Shown: piece by piece, positions 12,778-24,622 of the stretch | How the letters are laid out: every line of letters begins with the position of its first letter | Numbering within the stretch: the first letter of the stretch is position 1 | Assembly: GCA_009823505.1 (NCBI GenBank) | Contig: VZQC01001015.1 | Span: forward strand, 1,673,977 to 1,737,976 | Origin: Rhizomys pruinosus | Lineage: Eukaryota > Chordata > Mammalia > Rodentia > Spalacidae | Length of the DNA stretch: 64,000 nt | Reading direction: 5' to 3' | Program-made: the position numbers and the translations under genes | The notes under the pieces: model-generated | Told to the model about the DNA's origin: nothing | The model's database searches: none | The model's input: the letters and a program-made list of their open reading frames with translations, nothing else

Positions 12778-13020
12778 GGCTGGAGAGATGGCCTAGCAGT
12801 TAAGAGCACTGACTGCCCTTGCAGAGGACCCGGGTTCGATCTCCAGCACCCACATGATGGCTGAGAACTGTCTGTAACTCCAATTCCAGGAGAATTCCAG
12901 TTCCAGGGGAATCCAAGACCCTCTTCTGACCTCGGCGGCATTGCATGGGTGCACAGACCTGCATGCAGACAGTACATTCATACACATAGAGAAAAATAAA
13001 TAAAAAATTTTTAAAAATCA
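12778..13020 (+). mobile_element. B2 SINE (young type)
   Basis: Inserted beside the tail of retroposon copy 2. AGAATGAAAAAAATT flanks it on both sides (about 12760 and 13029). Confidence 0.92.
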
Positions 13021-13334
13021 CTAAAAAAAGAATGAAAAAAATTAAGAAATAAATGACTAAATAAATAGTGGGGGAAGAAATTTGATGTAATCTATGCACC
13101 ATGATTTCAAATGCAGCGCAAGTACTCAATAAAGGTAAGCTATTATCATTACACATCTACAAGTTTGATTTCTCCAATGCATTGTATTTTGGGTGAGCAT
13201 CTATAAAACACAGGCAAACGTCCTCTTCCGATATTCCTGACAGATGATGCCCATTAATTATGAGCCTGTATCCTGCCATATCTGACCTCCATATCAGAGT
13301 GCTTCCCAGTGCTGTTTCGGGCAGCTTTTCCCAA

Positions 13335-13700
13335 TCAACTGAAGTTCGTGTGTGTTAGTGACTTTTCTCGTTGCTGTGACAAAATAACTGACAAAAAGAG
13401 CTTAAAGAAGGATGGCTGTATTCTGGCTCAGTTTGAGCTTCCAGGCCACCATAGCAGGGAAGACATAATGTCAGGAATTTAAGGCCCCTGGTCATTGTGT
13501 CCCCAACTGGGAAGCAGAGCGTGATGAATGGTGGTGCTCAGTTGACCCTGACCCATGGAATGGCCCTGCCCACATTCAGGGTTCCTCTTACCTACTCCCT
13601 TTCGAAAATACATTCATAGACATAACCCAGAGATACGGTTTTCATGGTAGGTACATCCTGACAAGATGATAATGAAGGTTAACTATCGCATGATACAAAC
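13335..13700 (-). mobile_element. Diverged LTR-like repeat, antisense
   Basis: Begins TTAGTGACTTTTCTCGTTGC TGTGACAAAATAACTGAC, the reversed 3' end shared by this LTR group, then differs from the 41602 and 59038 copies. Subtype uncertain. Confidence 0.4.
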
Positions 13701-14645
13701 CACAAGACATCCCAGGAAATAACTGAAGAAGGATGAACAGTAAATTCAATTTATTAAAAGGAAAACAAATATAACCACACTGTGTACAACGAATATAAAT
13801 GAAGAAAAGTTTTAAATGACAACTTTAAAAAAAAGAGGAAAAATAAAATGCAGATGAATAAAACAAAGCATTCATTATTCAGGTGTGTGGAGCCAGCTTT
13901 TGGCTTCATATTGACTCTGACCTGGGGTCTCTTTGGTTCTGTAGTCTGGAATCCTTGTCATTGCACGATTCCATTCCAGATTTGCAAAAAGTATCACATG
14001 CCTTTTTCACTAGGGCAAAATAAATTTGGCAGGAAAAGGTTTCTGCTGTGTAGCTGGAAGCTGCTGGGACTTAGAAGGGCCAGGCGCGAGGCGCTGGGAT
14101 GATTGGGAGTTCTGCAAACATTGCATTGCTGATAAAGGAAGTTTGGCAGTCAGAACAAATGTGGAGCAGCAATAAGTGATTGTGCCATCTCGGTCAAGGT
14201 CCAGATTAGGAGATTAGAGAGAAGTTAACGCATTAGCCTGAATCATAAGTGGAGGCCTGGCTTTCAGCCAGTCAGCTTATCCTGAACACTTGGTGATAGA
14301 CTTGTTGACACACTTAGGTACTTCAAGTGCCACTGAGTGTGGGAAAATGAGGAAGCATTGCGGAGCCCAGGCAGCGTGTGAACCAGAGGTTTTTGCTTAT
14401 TGTATTTCTCTGAGCAACATATTTAACCTCAAAGTATTATAAAGTTGAGAGGGAGCCTGAGGATCTGGTGGGGACCGGGAGGGCTAGGCATAATGCAAAG
14501 ACAGTGCTCATGTATGAAGTCCTCAAAATAAAAAAAAACCCTAAAATTAAAAAACCAGATCTCTAGCTTCTAGGTAAAGCTATATAGGGAATAGTTGAGG
14601 CAAGGTATAGGAAGGTTCTAGAACATTTGATGTCAGTTACCTTAA
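13700..14645. other. Gene-free stretch
   Basis: Unique AT-rich DNA. A short open frame at 13848-14102 has no recognisable homology. Confidence 0.5.
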
Positions 14646-14649
14646 CCAG

Positions 14650-15195
14650 ATGTCCAACTTTTCTTGTTGCTATGATACCATACTCTGACCAAAAATAATT
14701 TAAGGGAGAAAGAGTTTATTCTAGTTTATTCTGGTTTATTGTTCAAGATACAGTCCATTATGGTGTGGAAGTTAAGGCATCAGAAGCTTAAAATAGTTGG
14801 ATACACTTTGTCAACGGTCAGAGGAGAGTGAAGAACCCATGCTGTGGTCCCGTCCTTGTCCTGGTTAGCTTTCTGTTGCTGGGATAGATACCACGACCAA
14901 AAAGCAATTTGGAGAGGAAAGGTTTTATTCATCTTACACTTTTATGTCACAGTCTAGCACTGAGGGAAGTCAGAGCAGGAACTCAAGGCAGGAACTTGAA
15001 GTAGAAAACATACAGAAATGCTGCTTACTGGCTGGCTCCTCCTGGCTTGTTCAACTAATTTTCTTGTATAGCCTGGGACCACTTGCCCAGGGATAGCCCA
15101 CAGTGGGCTGGGCCCCTCTACATAAATTAACAATTAAGAAAATGCCCTACAGACATGGCCACAGGCCAGTCTGATAGAGGAAATTCCTTAGTTGA
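14650..15195 (-). mobile_element. Two adjacent LTR-like repeats, antisense
   Basis: One fragment begins TTTCTTGTTGCTATGATACC near 14660. A fuller one begins TTAGCTTTCTGTTGCTGGGA near 14864 and runs through CCCACAGTGGGCTGGGCCCC at 15099. Same group as 4176-4823, opposite orientation. Confidence 0.55.
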
Positions 15196-15199
15196 GATT

Positions 15200-16880
15200 C
15201 CCAATTTTGTGTGAAGAAATTGGTCCCAAGTATGAAATGTTTCTGTGAAGAGGCTGATCATGTTGGTTTGAGGGAGAATGTGGAAGACTTTGGAACTCTG
15301 GGCTAGAAAAACAGTTGACTGCTGTAAGCAGCTTAATGAGCCATTCTAGTAGGATCCTAGACTATAGAGGCCTAGCTCAAGACGTTTCAGTGGAAGCAAT
15401 TGGGTAGAGGCTATTCCCATGATATTTTGGCAATGAATCTGGCCGCCTTCTGCCTACATCCTAAGAACTTGCCCAAGATTGAATTAAAAAGCAATTTCTT
15501 TGGCAGAGAAAATTTCAAGTCAGACTAAGGTTGAATCTATGCTATGCTTATTAATGCTAACTCTTACATAGATCTATAGTGAAAAAGAACAAGTTGGGCA
15601 GAAAGAAATACAATACATAGTTTGTCAAGAAACAGAACATTAAGAGCCTTAATGTTGCAGCCAAGGCATGTGAGGGAAGACAGGCTCTCATCATTAGGGA
15701 GATGAGAACCATTAAGGAGAGGCCTCATGAACTACATGAAAAACATGTCCTTAGGACAAGATGCCACCCAACTGAACTTCAGATTTGTAAAGAGAGCCGA
15801 AGAAGTTTTCTGCTCCAGAAAAATACTTTCCTCAACATGAAGAAACTAGTGCTAACATGGCCTAAGGGAGCCAAGGTCCATCTCAAGCTTGCAGCCGAAC
15901 TTGACAGTGTTGTCTATGTGCTACTGGATTTAGAGGCATGAACCACGAAAGGGTGTGGGTGGGAGGATCATCAGTTCTTCTTCCACAGTTTTAGAGTATT
16001 GGTGAGGCCAGGCAGCATGCACTAGGGGATTCCCTTCATAAAGACTGCCCAGACAGGCCAAGAGGCCCTGAGAGGCTGTTGTGTGTAGCTGTGATAATGA
16101 AGCCTGGGTTACAATGGAGACCCTAAGATGTTGGAAACACCAGATTTGGGAGACACCTGCCTAAGAGAGCTGCATACAGGAAGTAGAATCAGCCCAGGAG
16201 AGAGAGAGAGAGATGTACATTGCAGGCAGAAAATCTGGAGGGGCTGAGCCATGGAAGCCCTTTGAAACTAAAATCCCAGAAATTGGACATGGGGGTGCAG
16301 AATTTGGTATTTATCCTCCTAGTGCTTGGTCTTGTTTTGGTCCAGTATTTCCTCACTGTGTCCCCTTCCTTCCTTTCAGAATGGGAATGTGTATTCTGCA
16401 CCATTGTACGTTAGAAGCATGTAATTTTCTTTTTAATTTTATTGTGGATTATAATTAAGAGATTACCTTGACTCTAAGAAGAGACTTTGTACTTTTGAAT
16501 AGTGTTGAGATTTAAAAACTGTGAGCACACTTAGAGTTGGACTAAATGCATTTTGCTTTATGATATGGGGTCCAGGGAGTGGAATGTGGCAGTCTGAATG
16601 AGAAATTAGTCCCCATTAGGCTCCAAGTATTTTGAGACTTGGTCCCCAGCTGGTGGTTCTATTTGTGTTGATTTAGGAGGTGTGGTCTTGCTGGAGGGCT
16701 TTCTGGCTTTGAGAGTTGATAGCCTGACCCCACTTTCAGTTTGCCTTCTCTGCTCCCTATTTGTTGGAGATGGGAGCTCTTAGCTTTCAGCTCCGGTCGC
16801 TGTGCCTTGTTTGTTGCCACACCTAAAGGCCCATCTCCCAGGTGACCCTAAATTCTGTCAGGTTGGCAACACTAACTCTT
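15200..16880 (+). mobile_element. ERVL-MaLR-like remnant: internal part and LTR
   Basis: The non-coding internal-type segment (15200-16580) is followed by an LTR-like piece from GTGGCAGTCTGAATGAGAAA (16586) with GGTCCCCAGCTGGTGGT and AGGAGGTGTGGTCTTGCTGG, typical of rodent MaLR LTRs. No intact coding frame, highly decayed. Confidence 0.45.
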
Positions 16881-17075
16881 AGAACTCCACCTTGTCATCA
16901 GACAATCAAACACACCACTTTTAAACCGTAGCCTGTTACTCCTTGTCCCCATAGGCACAGGATCATGCTAAAATAAAAGATGCTGCATTCAATTTCAGCT
17001 TTGAATAAAGTCCTCAAATTCTTTAACAATTCTAACACTTCAAAAGTCCAAAGTCTCTTCACTGTGAGCACCTTC

Positions 17076-17079
17076 AAAA

Positions 17080-17122
<43 letters not shown>

Positions 17123-17123
17123 A
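17076..17123. repeat. (AAAT)n microsatellite
   Basis: About 12 uninterrupted units. Confidence 0.97.
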
Positions 17124-18234
17124 CAGTCACATACTTCCAATATACAATGGAAAAGAGTTAACATTTCTAGGACAAAAGAAAAGAATGAGGGTATAGCAAG
17201 GAATGGTCAGACCAAATCAAGACCAAAAGGTCGAACACCACATCCTTGCTGCTCTGTGTGTGGCATCTGGGGCTCTGGATGAAGTTGGCTCGTCTCTATC
17301 CACAAGGCTTAGGTATTCCCATTTCTCCCTCTCCCAGCTCTGCCCCTGTAGTATATATAACCTCTCTCTTGGGCCAGCTCAACTCCATGCCCACAGGACT
17401 CCTTGGTGGACATTCCATATTCCTGGCATCTCCAGTGTCCTGTGGCCTCCACTGCAGCCTAGATCTTGACTCCACAGTTTCGCAAAATGAGCCTTTAAGG
17501 GCTCCTTGCAGGAACTCTGACCCTGCCCCACATTGACTGGCCTTACCTGCTCTCTGAAGCCATAGAGTAAGACTCTGTGACCACCTCAGTCCTGCATCTT
17601 TGATGCCTGTAAAGCCAATGCCATGTAGATGACACCACTAAGTTCTGCTGCCACTTTGAGTTGTAGCCCAGCCACCTTGGACCACTGCTGTATCAGCTTC
17701 TGCGTGTTCACCCTGCGGACACAATTTCCTAGAGAGTTGCTTTCAAGGAACAAGGGATCCTTTTATTTTATACGTTCTTTCTTTAAATCAATTTGTATCT
17801 TCATAAGGTGAAGCCTCCAGCGGGTGGAGTTTTGCACTTAAAACACCTTCCCTATTGTCTCAGTGCCACTCAGGGAGTTTCTGTTTGTGGTGCTGATCTC
17901 TAATAATCACAGTCACTTTCTCAGCACCAGCCTCAATTCTTTCCCTGCTATTGGGTTGATTTAAATTGATACTTTTTAGTTGACTTGGTAATTTTTTATT
18001 AAAATTAAAAGTTTCAATTACTCTCAAGCCTCTTGATTCATTCTACACTGTGGAAAGTTGATTGTGTTTGTATTTTCATTCATTCCTCTCTCCCAGTTTT
18101 CCCAGAGCCTTTCATCTGGCAGGCTCTATCCCTATAAAAGGATGTGTTTCGTTCTTGTGTCTTTGATCCAGAAATGTGAATTCTGACACCATCCCTCCTC
18201 TAAGTTAAGCATGAGACCAAATACATTCCAGTTT
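17124..18234. other. Gene-free stretch, nothing recognised
   Basis: GC-moderate unique DNA with short open frames (for example 17246-17536) that lack splice context or familiar motifs. Confidence 0.5.
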
Positions 18235-18418
18235 TTCTTAATCCTCACAAGAACACTGGGGTATGAAGTATATTAGCCTCACTCACTTTAATAGCTGAGG
18301 CTCAGAGAGGTCAAATGAACACCTAACATCACACAGCTAGGAAAGGGCTTTGGTACTATAGAAACCCAGGTGTAGTCAGCAGTTTTGACACCTGAGTTTC
18401 TCCCACTGCACCAGCTTG
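18235..18418 (+). repeat. MIR element (ancient)
   Basis: Contains GCTGAGGCTCAGAGAGGTCA and ATCACACAGCTAGGAAAG, the MIR core order. Predates rodents. Confidence 0.7.
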
Positions 18419-18922
18419 GACTTTGCAGGCCATGCAAGTCACAGGTGAATTATCAGAGCAGAGACACTAGGGACTGAGGTTTGGAATTCAGCAAGCATCG
18501 AAAAAGGTTCTAAGACTTAAAATAACCTTGACATCCTTAAATCATCTGCGAGTAACATGTAGGCTCAGTTGTGCCTCACTGCTCCAAATCAACAGCATTG
18601 AAAAAAAACCAATATGATGTAATTGAGTTAGGTCTAGGCACCATGCCTGGTATATGCATAACCCTGAATCCTAGATATACACACACAGGGCAGCAAGATA
18701 CTCACACTCTGAGATGTGCATGAGAAATGAGGCTGTGGTAGAGCCCATCTCCCATCTACCTGCTCTGCCTGCACTGAGGCTCCTGAAACCACACGGGCTC
18801 ATTCTCCTAATCAGCTCTGTCCTCTGAGTACAAATAATTGATATTAAATAAGATTAACTGTGCATACAACTGAACTTCACTTCATCATCTGCTGAGATGT
18901 TTCCTCATACAAATTTTCTTCT

Positions 18923-19081
18923 GGGGCTGAAGAGATGGCTCAGGAGTTAAGAGCATTGGCTGCTTTTGCAGAGGACCTGGGTTCAAATTCTAGCAACCAA
19001 ATGGTGGCTATGTGTTCATGGCATGTGACCCCAAATGAGCAAAAAAAAAAAAAATAAATGAATAAATAAATACAATAAAAA
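18923..19081 (+). mobile_element. B2 SINE with internal deletion
   Basis: Head GGGGCTGAAGAGATGGCTCA. The middle is deleted and it ends in an A-rich, AAAT-type tail. It lies just downstream of the Cyp24a1 3' end. Confidence 0.85.
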
Positions 19082-19241
19082 TTCTAAGACAAAGATATAA
19101 AAAATGAATTCTGACAATATATGGATTTATTTTATTTTTGACTTTTTGACATTACTGGGGATTGAACCCCGAGCCCTGCATCCCCCTCAGCAAATTTTCT
19201 TAGCAAGGAACTACATTTCTAATCTCTGGATTTATAATTCT

Positions 19242-19400
19242 TTTTTTATTTTTTTTGGTCTTTTTGAGACAGGGTCTCCCTATAGCTCTGTCTGTCCTGG
19301 AACTTGCTATGTAACCAGGCTGGCCTTGAACTCACAGAGATACACCTGCCTCTGCCTCCCAAGTGCTAGGATTAAAGGCGTGCGCCACCATGCCTGGCTT
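19242..19400 (-). mobile_element. B1 SINE just past the Cyp24a1 poly(A) site
   Basis: 14-bp perfect target duplication GGATTTATAATTCT at 19228-19241 and 19401-19414. In the Cyp24a1 transcription sense. Confidence 0.95.
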
Positions 19401-19469
19401 GGATTTATAATTCTAAAAACAATTTTATAGGTGGGAGAAAGCATTACCTATTTCAGCCATATGTACATA

Positions 19470-19499
19470 TTTATTCAAATATAGGTATAAATGTTTATT
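19470..19499 (-). terminator. Cyp24a1: Two poly(A) signals for Cyp24a1
   Basis: AATAAA occurs on the minus strand at 19494-19499 and again at 19470-19475, 24 bp apart, in an AU-rich tail. Cleavage would fall at about 19445-19485. Confidence 0.6.
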
Positions 19500-19786
19500 T
19501 CAGAAATATTTGAAAATATAATCTAAAAGCAAAATATCAAATATACAGAAATATTCAGTAATAAATTTTTATAAAAAGAAGTACTGGCAAAAATATGCAC
19601 AAATAAATCACATGTAAACATTTTTAAGTTTTGTGAGTATTGCATAAATCTATGCTTTGGATTTATCAAATCATGTTTTTCCAAGGGACTCAAATAACAT
19701 AATGGACATCATGTGGTTAATCTCTAGAGTACAAATATTTTACCATCACCACTTTGAATAAAGAAATTAGCACATAAGAATTCATC

Positions 19787-19912
19787 CTTTTTTTTTCCTT
19801 TTGTCTTTTTGAGAAAGGGTCTCCCTGTAGTCCCAGCCGGCCTGGAACTCAGTATGTCAGCCTCCGGAGTTCCTGGGTGCTTGGATTAAAGGCATATGCT
19901 ACTACACCTGGC
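19787..19912 (-). mobile_element. B1 SINE inside the Cyp24a1 3'UTR
   Basis: Internally shortened B1 flanked by AGAATTCATC at 19777-19786 and 19913-19922. It is sense relative to Cyp24a1, so it would be part of the mature mRNA. Confidence 0.93.
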
Positions 19913-20844
19913 AGAATTCATCTTCTTAAAGTCACAATGAATATTTTTAAGCTTTGACTACATTTCAGGACATAATTCTGTACTGCAAATCCTAAATTAG
20001 GTACCATATATCTTTATATAAAAACATAATTGAAGCAAAGTACCATTAGAATACACAAACATATCCATACATCCACCCAGATTCATTTACATAGGCCAAC
20101 GCACGCACAGTGTGGAAACTGGTGGCCCATCAATGCTCTAATACCATGGACAAAATGCATTCATGAAATAAAAATTACAGAGTCCTTCACACAAATGATG
20201 CCACAATAAATCTTGGGGGTATTCTTAAATAAAGAGTCCTGAGCTCATTAAAGAACCTTTTAAAATAGAAAGTCTCAAATGTCCCAATAATCTTTCCCCT
20301 ATAGGCAGGAAAAACAGTTTTGTGAGGGCCTTTAACTAACATTTAGCTTTGTTTACATCACTAAGCTGACATTTCCTCAAATATTACAAGCAAAAGAGTT
20401 ACAATCAGTGGATTGTCAGTCCTGACCTGATCCCTGGACAATTGTTATGAAACATAAATGAGATTTTAAGATTCAGCAGTGGACTTGGGCACTAGCCGGT
20501 CACTGGCAAGTGCAAGCCTCTGGTTGACATCATGGAAGACAAATGAAATGGCAGGTCCATGGAGGTGAGGAGGCTCTGAAATTGGCTAAGTGTAAACTGG
20601 CAGTGAGTTCTGAAAGGAGCCTGGTACACCATATTCCATGGACTCCCCTGAGTTGATGATCTTAGTAAACACCTTATCTAGAGAGTAGCTTCTAGAACAG
20701 TTGTAGAGAAGGCAGTGTGTTACACAGTTTGTAGGTTGTTGCATGGTCTGGTCCTTGAAGTTTGCTTTTCAGGAATACAGACATCATAAGCACCAAACTT
20801 GCAGGAAGGAAATACCACTCATCTTGATCTTGGTGAAAAAAGAT

Positions 20845-22015
20845 CTGGAAAATCAAGCATACATCCCTTAAGTATCACAAACATATAGTTCAATGAGAGG
20901 AATTATTAGCAAAAAGATATTATAATGAAAATGATCCTATGGACGAAGGTGTGGTTCACTGCGCGAGACATGCTGGCCTTGTTGAGGTCTGGGGTACTCA
21001 TAATTAAGCCGCAATTCTTATACTGTCCCACTTCACCTGGATGCTCAGAATTCGATAGATTTCTGATTGATACCAAGTACTTGGGGAGGAATGATAAAAT
21101 TATTTCTTTGGGACTGACTTAGAAATTCATCAGTAACTGTGCATTTCTCTAAACAACCCACCCACTTCAGCAGCTCCATTCCTTGTAGGTGGAGAGCAGC
21201 GGGGCCTGAGCGCATCCTAAGCACGCAGTTGGAAAGGTAGGTTGATGGAGCTTGGCTTTGAACAAGGGCGTGTGGCTGTCAAGCCATGTTTGGTCACTTT
21301 AGTAGTTTTGAGTGGTGCATCAGGAGAAAACAACCACATTTAGAAGCTCATGTTTATTACAGAAATGATTTCTTAGCATGGAGCTAGAGTAGTATATTAG
21401 GCCCAAGTTAATAGACAATAATTCAGTAGTTTAAAAGAGTAGATGGTATCGGACATGTAAATCTGTATCTACATATGCAAACACTGTGACATCAGAACAC
21501 CTCCACTGTCAGAGTTGTTCAGTGACATGCTGCAGTGTAAAAGTACTGCACTGTGTGTAACTCAGGTTAAAAAGTTATTTTTATGACATTTCATGGGTTT
21601 ACATGCCATAAACCAAGACTCAAGGACCAAACACAGCCCTCTTTTATGAAATGATCTGTCTATAAACTTTTATTCAAACACATTCTCAGTAGACAGAATC
21701 ACAGCTCTTCAGAAATGTCAGTGGCTAACCTCATCCTCAGAACCAGTGAACATGCTATCTTACACAGTGAAAGGGAATTTGCAGTGGTGATTCATGACCT
21801 TGAGATGGGGAAATGATTGTGGACAATGATTTCTCAGAAAGGGACATACAGAGGAATGAGGATGGGGAGCAGGAGACTCAGTGTGTGGCTGCCGGCTTTG
21901 GATAGGGGAGGGGCCAAGAGCTGAGGTACATAAAGCAGTCTCTAAATTCAGCTCACATTGTGCTAAAAAGTGACATCAGTCCTATAAGCCTAAGGAGGTA
22001 TCAAGGGAGTGCATT
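20845..22015 (-). other. Cyp24a1: Cyp24a1 intron 11, unique part
   Basis: The intron runs 20845-24936 (4.1 kb), the longest of the gene. Its 3' portion here is unique DNA without recognised elements. The 5' portion is a pile of nested SINEs. Confidence 0.6.
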
Positions 22016-22132
22016 GTCCCCAGGCTGTCCTGGAACACGCTCTGTAGACCAGGCTAGCCTTGAACTCACAGAGATCTATCTGCCTCTGCCTCCCAAGTGC
22101 TAGGATTAAAGGCGTGTGCCACCATGCCTGGA
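22016..22132 (-). mobile_element. B1 SINE, lacking the A-tail part
   Basis: CCCCAGGCTGTCCTGGAAC through CCACCATGCCTGG, in Cyp24a1 intron 11. Confidence 0.9.
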
Positions 22133-22169
22133 TCAACACTTTGATTTTACTCCAAGAAGGAGTGCTGTT

Positions 22170-22330
22170 GGGACTGGCTAGGGAAATAGCTCAGTTGGTA
22201 AAGTGATACACCTGAGTTCAAGCCAAGCCCCAGGACCCACATTTTACAAAGCCAGGTAGGATAGTACATCCAGCTAGCCTAGCCTTAAGGCCAGTCCCAG
22301 GTCAATGGGATGCCTTGCTCTCCTCCCAAC
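22170..22330 (+). mobile_element. Old tRNA-derived SINE
   Basis: Box-A-like TAGCTCAGTTGGTAAAGTG and box-B-like GAGTTCAAGCC about 30 bp apart, with no intact tRNA fold. Related to ID or old B2. Confidence 0.5.
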
Positions 22331-22409
22331 AAAAAGAAAGAAAAGAAAAGAAAAGAAAAAGTGGCCAGTACCTGAAGAGCACTCCCTGAGCCTCTGGCCT
22401 CCACATGCA

Positions 22410-22458
<49 letters not shown>

Positions 22459-22470
22459 ACACACACACAC
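22331..22470. repeat. (AAAAG)n and (CA)n microsatellites
   Basis: AAAAG units at 22331-22361 and an almost perfect CA run at 22411-22470, separated by 50 bp. Confidence 0.95.
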
Positions 22471-22809
22471 AGACACCTTTTGACCTACGAAGCATTAGAA
22501 TAATAAGTCCATGTTAACCTGCTGAATTTTATGATTTGTTTAACGGCAGTGGCAGCAAACCAATACAACACTCCACCCATTCATTAAGATGCGGCTGCTT
22601 TCATTTCTCAAGGTAGACTTAAGTGGATGTGGCAGAGATTCTCTGGTCCATGAAGCCCAACATAGTTGCCAGCCGGCCCCTCCCAGCACTTTGTCAGACT
22701 CTGCTTTCTACACACAAGCTGGCATCTGGCAGCTGGCAGCTGCTGGGCACTTGTTGTTGCCATGTGCTGTGCTGAGTATTTGGTGCTCATATCTTTGTTC
22801 TATGATCGA

Positions 22810-22921
22810 TATTATTTTGGTTTCCATTTTATAAATCAAATAAATGGAAGCAGAGAGGTTCATTAAGTTCTTAAGGTCACCCAGAGAGTCAAAGGTAGGC
22901 AGTGATTATAAGCTTAGTCTA
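22810..22921 (+). repeat. MIR-like ancient repeat
   Basis: Fits the MIR pattern: TTTCCATTTTATAAATCAAA, then GAGAGGTTCATTAAGTTC, then GTCACCCAGAGAGTC. Confidence 0.5.
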
Positions 22922-24290
22922 GGCTTGGAGAGATGGCTCAGTGGTTAAGAAGAGCTGCCTTTTTAATTGACTAATAGACATAGGAACTGTGAAAAGGATT
23001 ATTCTCTATTCAGAACCAAATATAATACTAAAGTCTCCTTAAGCTGCGCACTTAAGCAAAATATATTAATACAGGAGAGCTCTGATATCAGCAATGGATT
23101 ATTCTACCAAGGAGATGTTGGCCAGGGGATCCAAGCCCCCCACAAAAGGTAAAGGCTTCTTGCCTGTAAACTGGGATACCTGCAAGAAGAGAGGCGATAA
23201 GGCCCTGCTGTCAAAGACCTGATGTGAGCATGGGAAAGATGTATTGAGACCGCACTTGCAAGTGTACAGTTGGCCTCTGGAATGCCAGAGAGTGTTACCA
23301 AAGGCCACTAAACCAATAAAGCAAATAGAGGTCTCCTTGAGTCAAGCAAGACTCCTCCATCAGCACCAGCTACACCTCACCTGCCTGGAAATACTGTGCA
23401 GCATGGCAGCCATATGCTCCTTTATCCCAAATTTAATTGGCTATTAGCTCTCTCCTTGGAGGAATAACGCATGGCTGATGCCACAAGCTTACATCCTCTA
23501 GCAGTTAGGAGATGTTATAAGCCACAGTAAGACCCTGTCATATTTAACAGAAAAAAAATGTAATCCATATATTAACATACTATCCAAATATCTGTGTCTA
23601 TACCAAAGTAACCTACCATAACAATTAGTACTCTTTAAATACCTATATATCTAATTGCCTGTGCTTCATTAGTAGGATCGAAAGGTTATTCCTGGACAAA
23701 CTGTCAGCCCATGAAAGGAAACAGCCAGAACTGACCAGAGTCCAAAACGACAGCTCCAGAGAAAGTAGACTGTTTTACTTCTCATCCACCCGTGCCCCTT
23801 TTCTAAGCCTAGGGAACAATTTGCGGAAGAGGGGGCATGGTAGAATGTAATGGTTGTGATTGGGGTGAATGGTGAAACTACAGCAATACAGACTGGACAC
23901 TTATTTGATCAACTTGATTGAACATACAAGCCCCCAGCTGGATGGTGGGACCCTTAGGCTGTGTGGGTTTGGGCACAACTGCTTGCAAATTGGTTTTACA
24001 TGAAGGATGCTTGTACTCATAAATTGTTACTTACTGTTAAAAAATGAAAAAAAATAAAAAAGTAATAGAAGAAGAAGAAAAAAAAGAAGAGTACTTGGTG
24101 CTGTCACGGAGGACTATCATTTGGTTTCCTGAACTCACATCAATGGCATGAAGCCACCTGTAACTGCAGCTCCAGTGGATCCAGTGCCCTTCTCTGCACT
24201 CTGTGGCTGCCCACACTAATGTGGCACACTCACACATTCATGCATACAATTTTTAAAAATATTTTTTAAAAAAAGAAAAAGAGGAACTAG
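22922..24290 (+). mobile_element. Old B2 SINE split by retroposon copy 3
   Basis: The head (GGCTTGGAGAGATGGCTCAG, about 22922-22961) and the body and tail (from TACTTGGTGCTGTCACGG at 24091 to ACACATTCATGCATACAA) form one B2 when the 1.1-kb insert is taken out. Confidence 0.75.
22962..24082 (+). mobile_element. Unclassified poly(A) retroposon, copy 3 (5'-truncated, nested in a B2)
   Basis: It begins CTGCCTTTTTAATTGACTAA, inside the sequence of copy 1, and ends in an A-rich tail at about 24038-24082. AAGAAGAG occurs at both borders, and the two halves of an old B2 lie outside, so it entered the B2 by target-primed retroposition. It is closer to copy 1 than to copy 2. Confidence 0.8.
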
Positions 24291-24575
24291 AGAGTTGGGT
24301 CCACAATTAAGAGCACTGGCTGCAGGCTGGAGAGATGGCCCAGCTGTTAAGAGCACCGACTGCTCTTGCAGAGAACCTGGGTTCCATTCCCAGCAGGTTC
24401 CATTCCCAGCACCCATGAGGCAGCTAAGAACTGTCTTTAAGCTGGGCATGGTGGTGCAAGCCTCCTAGCACTCGGGAGGCAGAGGCAGGCGGATCTCTGT
24501 GAGTTCAAGGCCAGCCTGGTCTACAGAGTGAGTTCCAGGCCAGTTGGGACTACAGGGAGACCCTGTCTTAAAAAA

Positions 24576-24622
<47 letters not shown>

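Larger units (their letters stand above)
19455..20844 (-). other. Cyp24a1: Cyp24a1 exon 12, non-coding 3'UTR (inferred)
   Basis: The exon 11 donor right after the stop requires a downstream UTR exon. A good acceptor (GATTTTCCAG on the minus strand) sits at 20845-20854. After it comes about 1.4 kb of largely non-repetitive, AU-rich sequence with many ATTTA motifs, ending at two AATAAA signals. A 3'UTR of this length fits the family. Its sequence matches no repeat class I recognise apart from one inserted B1 (19787-19912). Exact borders need transcript data. Confidence 0.7.

Noticed and set aside
17076..17123. Regularly spaced repeats considered as a CRISPR-like array (also 24572-24624, 48871-48914, 58966-59003).
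   Set aside because: Simple AAAT or CAAA microsatellites or SINE tails in a rodent genome, with no spacers.
20817..20835. Alternative acceptor for Cyp24a1 exon 12 (TCTTTTTTCACCAAG on the minus strand).
   Set aside because: AAG is weaker than the CCAG at 20845-20848, which has a better context. It remains possible as a minor site.
22170..22230. Possible tRNA gene (box A and box B present here and in all B2 heads).
   Set aside because: No intact cloverleaf or acceptor stem. The sequence continues into SINE body and A-tail.
22922..22975. A second B2-retroposon chimera (B2 head joined directly to copy 3).
   Set aside because: The missing B2 body reappears at 24091 with an AAGAAGAG duplication, so this is a nested insertion, not a fusion transcript.
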